DNA from: Membranipora membranacea
Lineage: Eukaryota; Bryozoa; Gymnolaemata; Cheilostomatida; Membraniporidae
Direction: 5' to 3'
DNA length: 64,000 nucleotides
NCBI GenBank assembly: GCA_914767715.1
Contig: OU612065.1
Coordinates: 6,448,001-6,512,000 of the forward strand
The translations under genes were made by a program, and so were the position numbers. The notes beneath the pieces were generated by a model, which was not told where the DNA came from, ran no database searches, and saw only the letters and a list, made by a program, of their open reading frames with translations. Positions 1-12,100 of this stretch are shown in pieces. Within the stretch, counting starts at the first letter, position 1. The number at the start of each line of letters is the position of its first letter.

Positions 1-138
1 TGAAGCCATGTATTCATATAAATGGAAAAAAAGTTAATACATGAACACCTTTAGATGACCAAATTATCAAACAACTGAAAAGGGATGTATTTGAGTTTGT
101 CAAGAAATGAGAATACATTGTGAAATGTGTTTTCTTAC

Positions 139-308
139 CTTACAACGACATTGATAGAATCATCTCCCCCAGTTTCTGAGGATTCTGTCGGCCCAGCGAC
201 GCCATCTGTGGGATCTTTATCTAAAGGACTATCTGTGGTGCTGGCCCTGCCAAGAGGAGAATCAGATTTTATGTAACGGCTAAATACCCGCTTCTTTTCC
301 ATGGTCAT
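139..308 (-). CDS. Alternative first coding exon A of an unidentified gene continuing left of the window
   Basis: The exon starts at an ATG at 308 (MTMEKKRVFSRY...) and runs 56 codons plus two bases to a strong donor (AG|gtaaga at 139/138). The peptide is hydrophilic and rich in Ser, Asp, Pro and Thr, with no signal peptide or membrane segment, and has the look of a disordered cytoplasmic N-terminus. No acceptor site is visible just upstream of the ATG, so I read it as a first exon. The two minus-strand exons at 1194-1450 and 3047-3363 end in the same phase, which suggests all three splice to a shared second exon lying at coordinates below 1. The family is not recognised. Without the rest of the gene this stays an inference. 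Confidence 0.5.
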
Positions 309-1193
309 GTTCCAAGAGCAGGAAATACTAAACGCCAAGTGTAAATCTTCATGACGTGTAGAGCTCAGGTGTTTATATTAGTCAGTCTACTGGTCCGGAA
401 TGTTGAGCAGAGTTTTGTAACTAACTATAGTTTACTGATCAGGCAGCGTTAACAGTATATGTATCACGTATTTCACGCCAGCACACTAATGAATAAATGG
501 GATATGATTTGCTATGCAGAGAAATATGAACCACCTCGTAATGTTTAGTTATTGAAATCCTTGTTTTCAAACACAAAACAGACATAATGCAAACACTGAA
601 AAGGACAAGTCAATTATCGCAGACCTCAACCTTCCGATCAACGTTCACAAAGACCATGGAATACAATATTACCGTAAAAAGCTTAATTATAATGGGTAGA
701 TTGTGAATAAAATAAAATTTAAACTATTTTAAAGCTTTTAATTACATAATAGTGCAAAGAGAAAGAATTATATATCACTGTTGATAATACATAGCCAGGA
801 TACAGTTGTATTAAATTTTAACACCGTTATAATTGTATTACTATATCTATAATAGACTAATGAATAGACCTGCAACATACCCTGGCCCTGACATTTATAA
901 ACTGTCAAGGGTTACAGGGTGACATAAATGTCAGGTTCGGGGCTTATCAATCTGAGAGTCGCACGTTCGATCCAGGTCAATAACGACATATCAAAGCCCG
1001 CCACCCCTGTACAAAATCCTAGCCCACCTACCCACCCTGTAAGAGAGTGCCCCAAAATTGAATGTGATAGTTGATAGTTGCAAGGCATCATCAGGAAAGA
1101 AACCGTTTGAATAGGAATAAAATAGACCCATTAGTTCTCTCATCTTAGCTCCTGAATCAGCACTACATGCCTTTAGATCTCAAATGTACATAC
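309..1193. other. Non-coding stretch between first exons A and B
   Basis: No supported gene. A tRNA-like B-box (GTTCGATCC, 965-973) sits in a possible but very degenerate SINE. On the alternative-exon reading, the promoter of exon A would lie just right of 308. Confidence 0.4.
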
Positions 1194-1450
1194 CCTCGAG
1201 AACGAATAGTTGATTTGCCAGAAAAGTTGGTTTTCTTGGGTATCTTGCTTGGAGACAACGGCATGTTTTCTTCTAGGTTCACATTCTCAGGGGGAGATTC
1301 AAACACTTCACCTGGTGGCGAGTCAGACACTGACTGACTATCCTGACCTGTCACAACGGCTGCTGACTGCTCAATGTCCATATTAGAGCGAGGTGTGTGT
1401 AGGGCACCCACAGTATATACGATGTAATTGGTGGTTAAATATTCAACCAT
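1194..1450 (-). CDS. Alternative first coding exon B of the same unidentified gene
   Basis: An open frame begins at an ATG at 1450, with a second and perhaps better start at 1381 (MDIEQSAAVV...). It runs to a GG|gtatgt donor at 1194/1193. From either ATG the exon ends with two bases of a codon, the same phase as exons A and C. The peptide is acidic and rich in Ser and Pro (motifs SDSPPGE and PLSPSK) and ends in a basic stretch (KIPKKTNFSGKSTIRSR). SDSPPGE loosely echoes SDSPLGR in exon A. No known domain is visible. The choice between the two starts cannot be made from sequence alone. Confidence 0.5.
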
Positions 1451-3046
1451 ATAAATTATAGACTGTCTGCCACTGATAACAGTGCATCACATTTTGATAA
1501 TTATACTACTTCACTTCTCAATAAATTATGATTCTATCTCCAGATAAGGCAGTCCTGTTTGTTGACAGATTGTTTATCAAGATGTCTTCTCTCACAGTAA
1601 ATATTCTATCTATCCTCCATGAAGCAGAAACTCCAGCTTCAACTGGCTAGGGAATACCTCAAACACACACTGACAACCAATAAAACACTCTGACAAATTA
1701 CAGATTTTTTCATTGAGAATTAGAAGCATGATGGAAACTCTGATTGGATAGGGATGACCCTAGCTTCAGATTACTTTGAAATTAATGAAGGAATCAATTC
1801 TTGATCTTGGCAACTAATTGGAATTGCATGCAGCATTATCCATCACAACATAATATTGGAGAGCCCTGGCAGCATTCATGGTTTTGTTGTACTCCTGTTA
1901 CTCCTTGGTTGTAGTAGCTGAGGGCAGACGCCAGCGACACAGAGGTATCATAAAATGGCCTTTGAAGTCTTTGAGGCAAACCCAGTTACTCACTGATATA
2001 TGAGATGTAAAAAGAGGCTAATGAATTAAAAGACGTAAACCTGTGAAATGCGATAACGCTTTTGTTTTTGAGATTTAATCACATTATCCATGATGACGAG
2101 GGTGCTGAAAGAGTGGGGGTTGCCATTTCAGAGGACTTTCGCTAACATAACAAGCCATTTAGGTGCAATTAAATGAACATACTGTTTTTATTGTATATAA
2201 ATCCAAATTTCAAAGCTCTCAAAAGAGTTTAGGCGGCGGAATTCCACAGCTCTTATAACAAGAATTCTCTATGAAACAAACAGGGCCTCAACCTAACAGC
2301 CACTTGCATAAAGCATTATAATGAGATCGATGCAGATTTCTACAACAGCTAATATAAATACCTAACAAATCGTGACTAAACAAAGCAGTAGTCATCCAGA
2401 TCAATTTTTCTCACTTTTTAGCACCTGAGGACAATGCGTATTTGGGGTCGAGTAAACATTCCCCTTTGGCATTATGATACTCTAGGCGATTATTTCCATA
2501 CTTTGATTTCATAGGTCGGCTGTAACGTGATTTCTACTTCAGTAGGTATAGTAGCATCAATAATATACATCAATAAAACTCTTCTGTTAATAACCTTACA
2601 TAAAAATATCATTTAGAACCTAGGTCCCAAGTGGGAGATAACCTTCTGGTTCTACACGAGCAGACAGTTATATGTGCGTAATTGACAGTGGACATTTTTA
2701 AACGATTTAAAGATAAGAGAAGACCTTCCAAGGTTCCGAAGAAATAAAGCAGGCGTTTACCCCTATCTGTTACCCCTATATGTTACCCCTATCTGTTACC
2801 CCTATCTGTTACCCCTATCTGTTACCCCTATCTGTTACCCCTATCTGTTACCCCTATCTGTTACCCCTATCTGTTACCTGTGACATGTTCTTCATATTGT
2901 CCAACAAGGAATATAACATGTGTAGTAACATTGATGCCAATGACATCAGTTTCTAGATTTTTATGATCTGCTAATTAACCTGAGTTTGAATACAAATATA
3001 TACAGATTAATCCCTGCAATTGACCAATCAATCTTTAATCGCTTAC
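1451..3046. other. Non-coding stretch between first exons B and C, with a minisatellite
   Basis: Apart from the 13-bp tandem repeat at 2757-2873 I see no coding exon or RNA gene here. The right-hand 1.6 kb upstream of exon B would hold that exon's promoter if the alternative-start reading is right. Confidence 0.4.
2757..2873. repeat. 13-bp minisatellite, nine units
   Basis: Nine head-to-tail copies of TTACCCCTATCTG. Only the second unit differs, carrying TATATG instead of TATCTG. The array ends with a broken tenth unit (TTACCTG). The near identity of the units implies recent expansion or homogenisation. It is not the animal telomere repeat. Confidence 0.95.
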
Positions 3047-3363
3047 CTTCCTTCATCATCGTCATCATCTATAGTTTCAGCAGACTTTATCCTCGAGTTA
3101 TTTCTCTTTTTCAGATGATTAGGCTTTTTATTCCAGGCATCTCCGCCCAATGAGAACTTCCTCACCACACCACCCTTTTCTGTAATTAGCACCGCATCAT
3201 CTGCGACTGCCTGACCAGATTCGCTGCCGACTACATCCACTGGCCTCTCTGATGTAACAGAAGGCTGAGCAGGTTTGCTAACTACAGAAGGCTGAACAGG
3301 TTTGCTAACTATAGTATCCGCAGGCTTTGACTGTCTAAATGGAAGCTTTGAGGGTCCAGGCAT
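3047..3363 (-). CDS. Alternative first coding exon C of the same unidentified gene
   Basis: The exon starts at an ATG at 3363 (MPGPSKLPFRQSKPAD...) and encodes 105 codons plus two bases up to an AG|gtaagc donor at 3047/3046. It contains two imperfect copies of an SKPxQPSVx motif, a central acidic/aliphatic part, a basic segment (KKPNHLKKRN), and an acidic tail (TIDDDDDEGR) directly before the splice site. No domain is recognised. Its donor phase matches exons A and B. It is the most upstream of the three, about 1.7 kb from the 3' end of CDIPT, which is on the same strand. Confidence 0.5.
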
Positions 3364-5091
3364 ATTTCAATTTGCTCAACTGAATAGTCTCGTAACCCTT
3401 ATCTTATGTCTATATCACGTTGGAGATTCTGTCTAAAAGAAATATTGTTTATTCCAGCGAGAGTGATAACACAATGATCACTACTTTAATCTGAAATGGT
3501 GTCGGAAAAGATTTAGTTATCCTGGTCAGAGAAATCTATAGATAGAAGGGTAATTATCATGGGAGCTATTGTTTATATCTTACAACGCCGTCACGATATT
3601 GTCTCAAATTATAGAGTTTTCCAATATCAGGATAAGGCTGTCTGTATCAGATTATCTGTGTGAATATTAGCGGAATGCAGCACCAAGTTGTAATATAATA
3701 TAGACCCTTCCTAACCTGCTTACGCCACATTATAATAACACTTACCTACATGGTATCTACTCGTCATTGTAAGCACTCTTCTCCTCTTAATTTATCAAGC
3801 CATGGTAGAGCACTTAGCTGGTTGACTTCATAACGAGCTTCATTACTCCCACCGAGATTACCTATTACCTGTAGTCACTACAAAGACATAATAGTACTAC
3901 TGGCTAAGAGCAACATTCGAACAAACACGAGAAGTTCAAGCTTACGGATTTATCAATCATTGCCTTATGAATGCAACAATGGATATTGATCCATTACAAA
4001 GGAGATATTTTTATTGTTTTAACATCTAGCCAAACTTGCATGCTGTTCATTAATAAGAATATAATGCATTGTTAGAAATTATATAACTGTTATAGTAATT
4101 AATTGTATATAGCAAACTGTTGCGAAGGTTAATCAAATTACATGATACATTATTCTTGCTAAATCAAGCTGTTATAAAGTAATATCACTCCTTACCTACC
4201 ACGGTTCAGTGTCGATTATTTTGGTATAGTTCCAGATGCAATAAAGAGTCAGCTATTTGTGACGCCAGGGAGGGCGGCGCTGATTAATAATCCAAGTCAA
4301 AAGTCCCAAATATGACGTAGAATAGCTGTTTCCTGAGTTCAGTGACAGACTTTGTGTAATATAATAAGTGACATACTCAGGACTACTATAGTAATTTTCT
4401 GATCCTCAATTGAGTTGGATCCAAAACATTGATGAGTAGCCAAAAGTTGATTTTTTGAGTGCACAAAAAAAGAGCGTATCGTAATTATCTGTTATTTAAT
4501 TTGTTTATATTTTTAAAAGGCCACCTTTGTTACCATAGTAAAGGGGCTACGACAGAAGTTGATTGATTGAATACAAAACACTCACTTATATAACTAAGCC
4601 ATGAATCTCAACTGAATCAGGTATGCTATTACTTACTCCCATGTATGGCTTACAGGGAGTTTTTTCAATATTTTTAATTTCAAAACAATAAATACAATAT
4701 TAAGTATATATGAATGTCAATATCATAAAAATACATTAATAGCAGAATCAACATGTGGATCAATGGTATAAAGTGTGCATGGAAGTCATTGAAACAGCAG
4801 ATGAAAGTTATTACTGACAGAAAAAAAAAAGACGATTCTACCCTCCCTGATTCCACGCAATGAGATACTGGGATTTATCATCAGCTGTAGAAATAGAGCA
4901 CAACTCCCATTTGAGTTCTGGATAACTTTTTCTGCTCTCATTCGCTGGTAATCACAACTGATTGGCAAGCTATGACTGACGCTATTGGATTGTACAGAGA
5001 ACTAGAGTTTAGACTTGTTTTTACCATCAGTGTTTGAGAGAGTTCAATTTGACATCACATGAATAAATTCATGAACACTTGCCTGAGAGAT
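3364..5091. other. Intergenic stretch between first exon C and CDIPT
   Basis: No open frame with family features. On the minus strand there are donor-like sites near 3745 and 4192 (GTAGGTAAG-type) that could mark further non-coding first exons of the left-hand gene, but no matching coding sequence is visible. The CDIPT 3' UTR occupies the right end. Confidence 0.35.
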
Positions 5092-8080
5092 TTACTCTTG
5101 CTTATCTTTATTGCGTTCAGCAGCATCCAATGAAGCTATATTTACTGAAGCAGCGACTAAGTGGATGACACTTATCAGCGTTTTCACGAGAGCTATAGGT
5201 GCTGATATTACAGTCAGAATTTTAATTAGACCAACTCCAACCACTATGAATAAAAAAACAATAAATAAATTCAAGAAAATGTCTCATAATAAATAAAAAT
5301 AAGGTGCCCTGTACATCATCTAGCCAGAAGCCTGTGCAGTGGTGTTATGTTACTATGTCATCCATATTTGGGCATCAGTCAATATAATTTTATATGAACA
5401 CCTGAGAGTAGGAACTGAGCCATGATTAGCATGATATGCCGGAGACCGAATGAGAGGCTCAATAAGTTCATAGTTTGAATTTGGTGTGATGTTAAATCGC
5501 TTAAAGGACCGAGCCTAGCTGCTATTCAACATGCAGATTACAGGGCATACTCAATCTTTGTATTCATATTACCACACTGGAAGGCTGTGACTTACCGATA
5601 GGTCCGGATGTAAAATGCATTAGGTACAATCCTGTATAGAACAGCTCATTACCACCACACATGAAGAACAAAAAGGGCTGCAAAAGTGGCAAATAAAAAA
5701 TGTTTTAGATTTATGATAGTCTGTATGGCATAATAAATACAAAATAAAAATGACATCAATCCTTTACATTTTCATAACAGAATCAAAATTGAATGGTCGG
5801 ATGATAAACTTACTCTGTTAGTGTAATAAAAATGAAGTATAGGGTTCTCTGAAAGGTCTACGGCTTTGTGACTTGTCTTTCCACTGAGAATAGTGCTACA
5901 ATAATGATATAAATGTTAAAAAACCAGTGACCACTGACCACAAAAGATTCAGGAAAAAACAGCGTACACTCACTTTTCTAGCAAATTAATAAAAACATAA
6001 AATGACACTGATTTAATCATTTGCCTAGATTGATCGAGTTGATCAATTTTGTATTGCATTCAGTATCATTGCCAGAGACATGTCTATGATCATTACTGAT
6101 AAAATTGAACGCTTACATGAAACTTAGAGAAACTCAAACATTTAAATAGCTAAAAATTGGTTTGGAAAGTTTCTCAGTTTGATACTTTTTGACCTAAAAA
6201 GAGTATAAACTCTACTCAATTTTAGTGTACATATGTAAAAAATGGTTAATAAAATAAAATTATTTAAATTACGATTATCAACTCAAATTAAGACTGGCTT
6301 TCAAGATTGGGTCGGATATAGGTAGTTGTGAAACAGAGCGCTACCGAGCCTCTTTTTTTGCTGAACTTGGGCAAAACTATGTTGTACCCGACTAAGATTA
6401 CAGAAATTATCGCTGTTCAAGCAAAGAGTCATAGAGCAAAGAGCGAGCAAGCAAGCGTCATACTCAGTTCCAGTCATGACTGTAAAATCAACGTACAAGA
6501 CTGTAGAAAAAAACATATGAAGATTAGTCAAATCCAATTTTTAGATGATAATAACATGAACAGTTTTCTTTATAGAGATTCAAAAGACACCTAAAACGGA
6601 GTTTCCCTTACTCTACAATTGATATTGTTGGCATCTCTCCCAGTACGGATATAAACTCTGTTGAACTAGTGCTAAGAATCAGGACTGCTGATCTATTGGA
6701 CCCCTGCCATTCCTGGACGGGGGAGACATTTAGACCGACCAGTAATTGGTTGTACAACTGATGAGACTCACTAGGCCCGAGTGTGAGGGTATTTACAAAG
6801 TAAAAGCAGGTTCAAAATCCATTCCAGCTCATGGGGTTTCTGACAGAAGACTTAATATTTCTAGCCCTATCAAAAATGCCTAAAAATGGCGGGTATTGGT
6901 GCAAATATAAATGTGGCTTCGACTAAACAAAAAGATTCACCATGAAAGCATCTCAAGGATATAGATTGCATTGATCTGAGATAGTGGCTGTTAGTATATG
7001 TGACGGTATAGAGCTATCCAGGGATTTGTCTTCTCATAAATAGACCTGCTGCAACCAAATTATTCCAGATCAATAAGATTGCTCATCTATGGTCAATCGA
7101 CGATCTATTTTTACATCGCATCAGCAAAATTGTGTATATAATGTTTCTAGGGTGGACGAGGACTATCCTCAAACAAGGACAGTATTACATTGTTAACCAA
7201 CTAGAAGTCAGATTGTTCTACATTAGTCATTCATTGTAGTGTCTTACCTGTGCAGATGAAGCCAGTGACTGGCTATATCGATAGCGGTGCTGAGCTGAAA
7301 TAGCAGAGCATAGCTGGGATAGAACATAGCTAGAGTCATTAACAGACACGCTGTGGCACATCTGTCAGTCAATTGATCCAACATTGCTCCAAATAATGAT
7401 GCTAAAAGACAGCAACATATTACCATCAAAATTTTGGGGACATCCCTATACTACTTTATGCCGACATGTATAACTGAGCGCTAGCTTTATTATTGAATGA
7501 TATTAATCATGCCGCTTTGAATTTGATTACTAAGCACACAGGGGCCAGAAAACCAAAACTGGTTGGCTTTGAATTAAAGCATCAGAAACTTCAACTTGAT
7601 CGTTTTTTGTTAAACTAACCTTGATTTAAATAACGTGCAGCGTGGCCATCAAGTGCGTCCAGTAGTCCACTTACTACGTAACATAACCCAGCTGTCACAT
7701 AGTCAAACGGCATGTAGTAGAATGATGCGATGGCAAGAATTATCCTCCCATAACCTGATAAAAAGAGAAGGATATGTATGGCTAATCTAATGTTTAGAAG
7801 TAGCACCTGGCAGGCTTACACAGTGTTCTGCCATCACATACAAGCAAAATTGGCGCGGGCGATGAAATACACCGGAGACAGTACAACTGAGTAATGGATA
7901 TACTACTCCAAATTACACTGTTTAACCAGTTCAAAAATTTTCTAGCGCTTTGCCTGCTTATTGAGCACAAAACACTGGCCAAGTCATAACAACTAGTCAT
8001 ACAAAGTACTGATGAAGTAGATCAGCCTCCCTACCTATCAAGTTCGGCACAAAAAGCAAAACATCCGATACAGAAGTCAT
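5092..8080 (-). CDS. CDIPT: CDP-diacylglycerol--inositol 3-phosphatidyltransferase (phosphatidylinositol synthase)
   Basis: Joins CDP-diacylglycerol and myo-inositol to make phosphatidylinositol in the endoplasmic reticulum membrane. Six exons on the minus strand: 8080-8035, 7754-7620, 7401-7248, 5883-5814, 5677-5596 and 5243-5092. All splice phases agree and the joined frame encodes 212 aa, close to the roughly 213 aa I recall for the human protein. The CDP-alcohol phosphotransferase signature is complete: D48-x2-D51-G-x2-A-R-x8-G-x3-D69-x3-D73. The C-terminus (SAPIALVKTLISVIHL then SLDAAERNKDKQE) has the lysine-rich end typical of the family. Several hydrophobic segments fit a polytopic membrane enzyme. 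The start is MTSVSDVLLFVPNLIG, which matches the conserved N-terminal motif. APPBP2 is divergent, with about 1.05 kb between the two start codons. Confidence 0.95.
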
Positions 8081-8448
8081 GTTCTTCTATTCTTGATCAC
8101 CGTTTCTACAACAGAGAAGAGATGTATGTATGTATGTATGTATGCGAGTATATCATACCAAACTGTTTCCATCCTTGGAATTCCTCTGGAGTTTTGGTCA
8201 CGCCTCCGATCTCCTGACCACAAACAAACTTACAAAGTGAAAGGAGCGGTAGGGAGCCCGGCATACTCAGTACTACCCAAAGTGAAGAGATGCGGCAGTC
8301 CGTTGCCACTGACTGTTAGTAGAAAAGGTAAATGATAGTAAGTATGCTATGATGTTGCAGTGCATGCCTTCAACTCCAGTCCAGATGGCAGGGAGGGGAA
8401 GTTGTCATTAATTAATATCAATAATTATTATTAATAAGGGGCTGAGGC

Positions 8449-8583
8449 ACATGTCTACTCCAAAACCTGAATCTCTGGCAATGTTAGACTGGTATTCATT
8501 AATTTTTCAACATCAAAAAATTTAACCCAAGAAGGTTTGTCAAATATTGCCAGAGAGACCCAGGTTTTTGGAGTAGGCATGTC
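8449..8583. mobile_element. Palindromic MITE-like element
   Basis: The outer arms (about 8449-8483 and 8547-8583) are inverted copies: ATGTCTACTCCAAAACCTG on the left against CAGGTTTTTGGAGTAGGCAT on the right, continuing inward through CTCTGGCAAT / ATTGCCAGAG. The spacer is AT-rich and has no coding potential. This is the shape of a miniature inverted-repeat element. I cannot define a target-site duplication. Confidence 0.6.
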
Positions 8584-8602
8584 ACTGTAACAGTGACATG
8601 CC
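8576..8602. repeat. Perfect 12-bp-arm hairpin
   Basis: GGCATGTCACTG, a TAA loop, then its exact reverse complement. The symmetry extends outward imperfectly (GGAGT...ACTCC). It abuts the right arm of the MITE at 8449-8583 and reuses its end sequence. Confidence 0.8.
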
Positions 8603-9131
8603 GACTCCTTGTGGGCTGAGGTTGGATGCCTCCTGTTGATGAATCTTCTTGGGCTAATGGCAGACTTCCCAATATTTTAGTTTAACAAAATTATAAGCTT
8701 CTTCTTTTGCCTCAACTTGTCATACTCCCTTGATGTGGGGCTTTCAACCATCACAGACTTGGCTCATTGCTATATTTAGTCAGTGAGTGCAGCAGCAATG
8801 AATGGAGAGAGTGGTAGGAGCAAAATTTTATTAACCCTTGCAACTTACCTATAAAGACGGTCTAAGATTGTCGGACAATGTCTAAGTTAAATCACAGTAA
8901 ATGTGTATTCATATAAGGTCAAAATGTACTAGGTCTATTCAATCAATAAATGGCATGATTGGTTAATTTTTTAAATACCCATAGCGGGGAAAAGTTTCAT
9001 CCTGTCACAGAGACTGGACTATTGTCATTTCTCACCATATCCGTTTCTCCCAAAATTTGATTACTACCTTGGATTATGAGTTGGGTATTGCTTTTTGTTT
9101 ACAAATTTTACAGTTAGTATTAGCTTCCAGT

Positions 9132-12100
9132 ATGCCAGATATATTGAATAATAAGACATTGTACAATGCTGCCCTTAGTGTAGTGGCAAACAATTTGGCT
9201 CTGAAAAGTTTATATTCTCAGTATTTACCATCCCATGTGAGGGTAGACATCATATTCAAGGTGAGTTTTACTCTCATCTTGCTCTAGTAGTAGTCTATTA
9301 CATTGGAATGAGTTATCCAATATTTTGATGTACCGATAATAAATGACAAGAAAATGTGTTTATATTATAGTTGTATATTGTAACATTGGAGGCTAGTAAA
9401 ATGTGGACTGTGCTGGTATGTGTGGGCAGTATTTGTTGAGTGACATAATGATAATCATGTCCACATTTTGACACATACTAACCAATGAACTAAACTCATT
9501 GTACTAACTATACAACAAGGCCAACTACTAGCTAGGCCTACATATATTCTGTCATACGATTACATACATTTCTAATCAAAGCACACAGGTCCAATGCAAA
9601 ACCTGGGCAGCGCTTGACCGAACACACTCTAGTTCTAAGCCGTTGATACCCACCTCATCTGATGGATTTAGTCACCTGTAGTGTAGCTCTCTTATCACTT
9701 TATTCAAGTCCAAAATCGAGTTGAAAGTTCTTTGGATGGAGGAGAGTGTGTGTGTTTGGGTAAATCATGGATTGCCAGCAGACCTCAAAATAACTTTCAA
9801 ACATTGCCAGAGAGTGTGAGTTGGCCGTAGACCTGTGTGCCAGAGAGAAATTCAAAACAATTGATCTGTTAGAACGATAAAACCAAAACTGAGCATCTAC
9901 ATGTTATATGTCGATGGCTCGGATTCACTTCAACAAATTCTTAGATCAGGCCAACCTTGCTTTAGCCAGTGTGCTATCGATAGTTAAAAGAAGCTTTGGC
10001 ACATTCTTTAAATCACACTGTATAGCTATTTGTGTACTGACAGAGGTTTCCCTCTGACTTGGAGGAGGGTTATAATATGGAGAGCCTTTGTCATTGGTGC
10101 CTGATATTGACCAGGTCCCTGTTTATCTCTTGTTGCAGCTATATGAGCTTAAGATCGATGATGTACTGACATCAGAATTGAAACAGTATGACAACATGGT
10201 AATGCTGTTGCAAGCTAAGCATGTCAGGTAAGAGATTGCGTAACATAATCGCTCTATGTTATATAGCAATTTTAGACTGATTTCTTGAAACTCATAAACC
10301 CATGATTCGTATTTTTTGAGGCAACATTGTTAATCCTGCAGCTCAATTGAGCTTAAGTAGATTGAGAAGGCCCAGTCTAAGTGCTCAGACGGCCGCAATA
10401 CGAGCTAGTAACATTATATCAAGGAGTATTATCAGCCACTCAAGATGAGTGGTTGATAATGTGATGTCACTTACGTGCATTGCAGCCTTCTGAGCACTTA
10501 GACTAAATAAGACCCAGTATATGTGGAGCTAAACATTGAATTCTTGATTTTGAAATTTCTTCATTATAACGTACAACATGATTTATCTATGTAAGCTACA
10601 TTATAAAAGTTTTGGATTTATATCCATCAACATGAACTATTACCTTGTGAGTCAATTAGTTGCCTTGTCACTCAGCGCAGAACAAATCAAGAAGTCTGAA
10701 AGTTGGGATGCGACAGGAGTTAAGCATGTTGAATCCAAGTTTACCGGACATTATGTAGACTGAAAACTGATCCAACCTATACACTTTGTTTTCTATTATC
10801 AGAATGAGGTTACACAGAGTGTTTCAGTATATAATGGATAAAGATGTTAATTTGGCCATGTACTACTCGGACGTGCTGCGATTAAACAAAGATGTACAAC
10901 TGAAACATGCATACGATAAAACTCTGAATGATGAACTGGTCGATTTTACTCTGAGTCTTGGTAACATGAAACAATTGTGTACAGTGAGATCGAAGCTTTA
11001 AAACCATGGTTTATTTTCCTGATCCTCAACCTTGTCCTCAAAACCTCTCACTGTTGCCTATAACTAAACAAATACATGAAAAATATTATCTCTTGGTCAT
11101 CCAATAGATTAAGAATCAGTATTAACCATGGTTTGATCTTGCCATTTGCAGCTGATATTATATTCATTTGTTACAGGTGATTTTCTTGCTGAGGCAGGAT
11201 GGTTTGGACAAGCTGAACACGCTTATACCACAGCATTGACTCTAATACAGAGATGCTCTGATGAACAGGCAATAAAAGCTGCACTGAATTGTTGTGGCAG
11301 GTAAGTCCACTTTAACATTATGTGAAGTAAAGAGTAAGGTTCATTGATTATAAAGACTTTTCTGTTGTTTTGATTGGCTTAGAGTATAAGAATGAGAGTG
11401 ATGGGGCGAACATTGTTGCACTGAAATAATGAAGAGTTGGCAGCTTCCCTGGTTGCGCAACAGCGTAAACACACCGAAACTGACAAAATGCACTGAGGGA
11501 TCGAGGAGATTGATGGAGATGCTCATCAACATACAGGGGTGGCTTCATGCTGCTGGGGCCGGCCATGAGGAGGTTGTACTAGAGAAGGCCTCGAAACAGC
11601 TCTTGACTCATGGTTTCTAACTGAAGATCTGTGTGTTGTGCAGTGGTAAGCTCACTTCTGTATGTTGTATTTAGAAAAAAATTTTCTTTCATTCATGTTT
11701 CCAATCAAGTTGGTTATTTTTTTGCCAGGTTACTGAGGGTCCAAAATGGGAACTGTTGTTACGACAAAGCATGTGCCATGGTGGAGTGTGTTGTCGATAT
11801 ACTCAATGAAATGCCTGAGCAGGCTCGATCTCAGTATAACAAAGCATACTTGTATATAGAGATAGCTGTCCTTTTATTCGCTAAGAGCAACTATGAGCAG
11901 GTTGGTGAATGTGATGTTCAATCAATGGCTGTGGCAGATGAGACTTGGTTTCAGCTGTACAATTTCTAGGTTCCTAATTGGTGGCTGTGTTGCACTTTAG
12001 AACTGGGCGGCCGGTATGAGAGGTGATCATTCATTGTTTTATATGATAACTAATTCTTATGTCTTATTACTATCAATCTCTCTGCAGGCTTGAAGCAGTC

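Larger units (their letters stand above)
8081..9131. promoter_or_regulatory. Intergenic region between divergent CDIPT and APPBP2
   Basis: About 1.05 kb separates the two ATGs, so the 5' UTRs and promoters of both genes should lie here. It contains a short TATG microsatellite (about 8121-8143), a palindromic MITE-like element (8449-8583) and an abutting 27-bp palindrome (8576-8602). A possible acceptor (TTTTACAG) just before the APPBP2 ATG may mean a non-coding first exon for that gene. No TATA or Inr can be assigned with confidence. Confidence 0.45.

Noticed and set aside
936-990. tRNA-like B-box sequence GTTCGATCC
   Set aside because: No convincing A box or cloverleaf; at most a very old SINE fragment.
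2757-2873. Telomere-like or CRISPR-like array
   Set aside because: Units are contiguous 13-bp copies without spacers, and the motif is not TTAGGG; it is a plain minisatellite.
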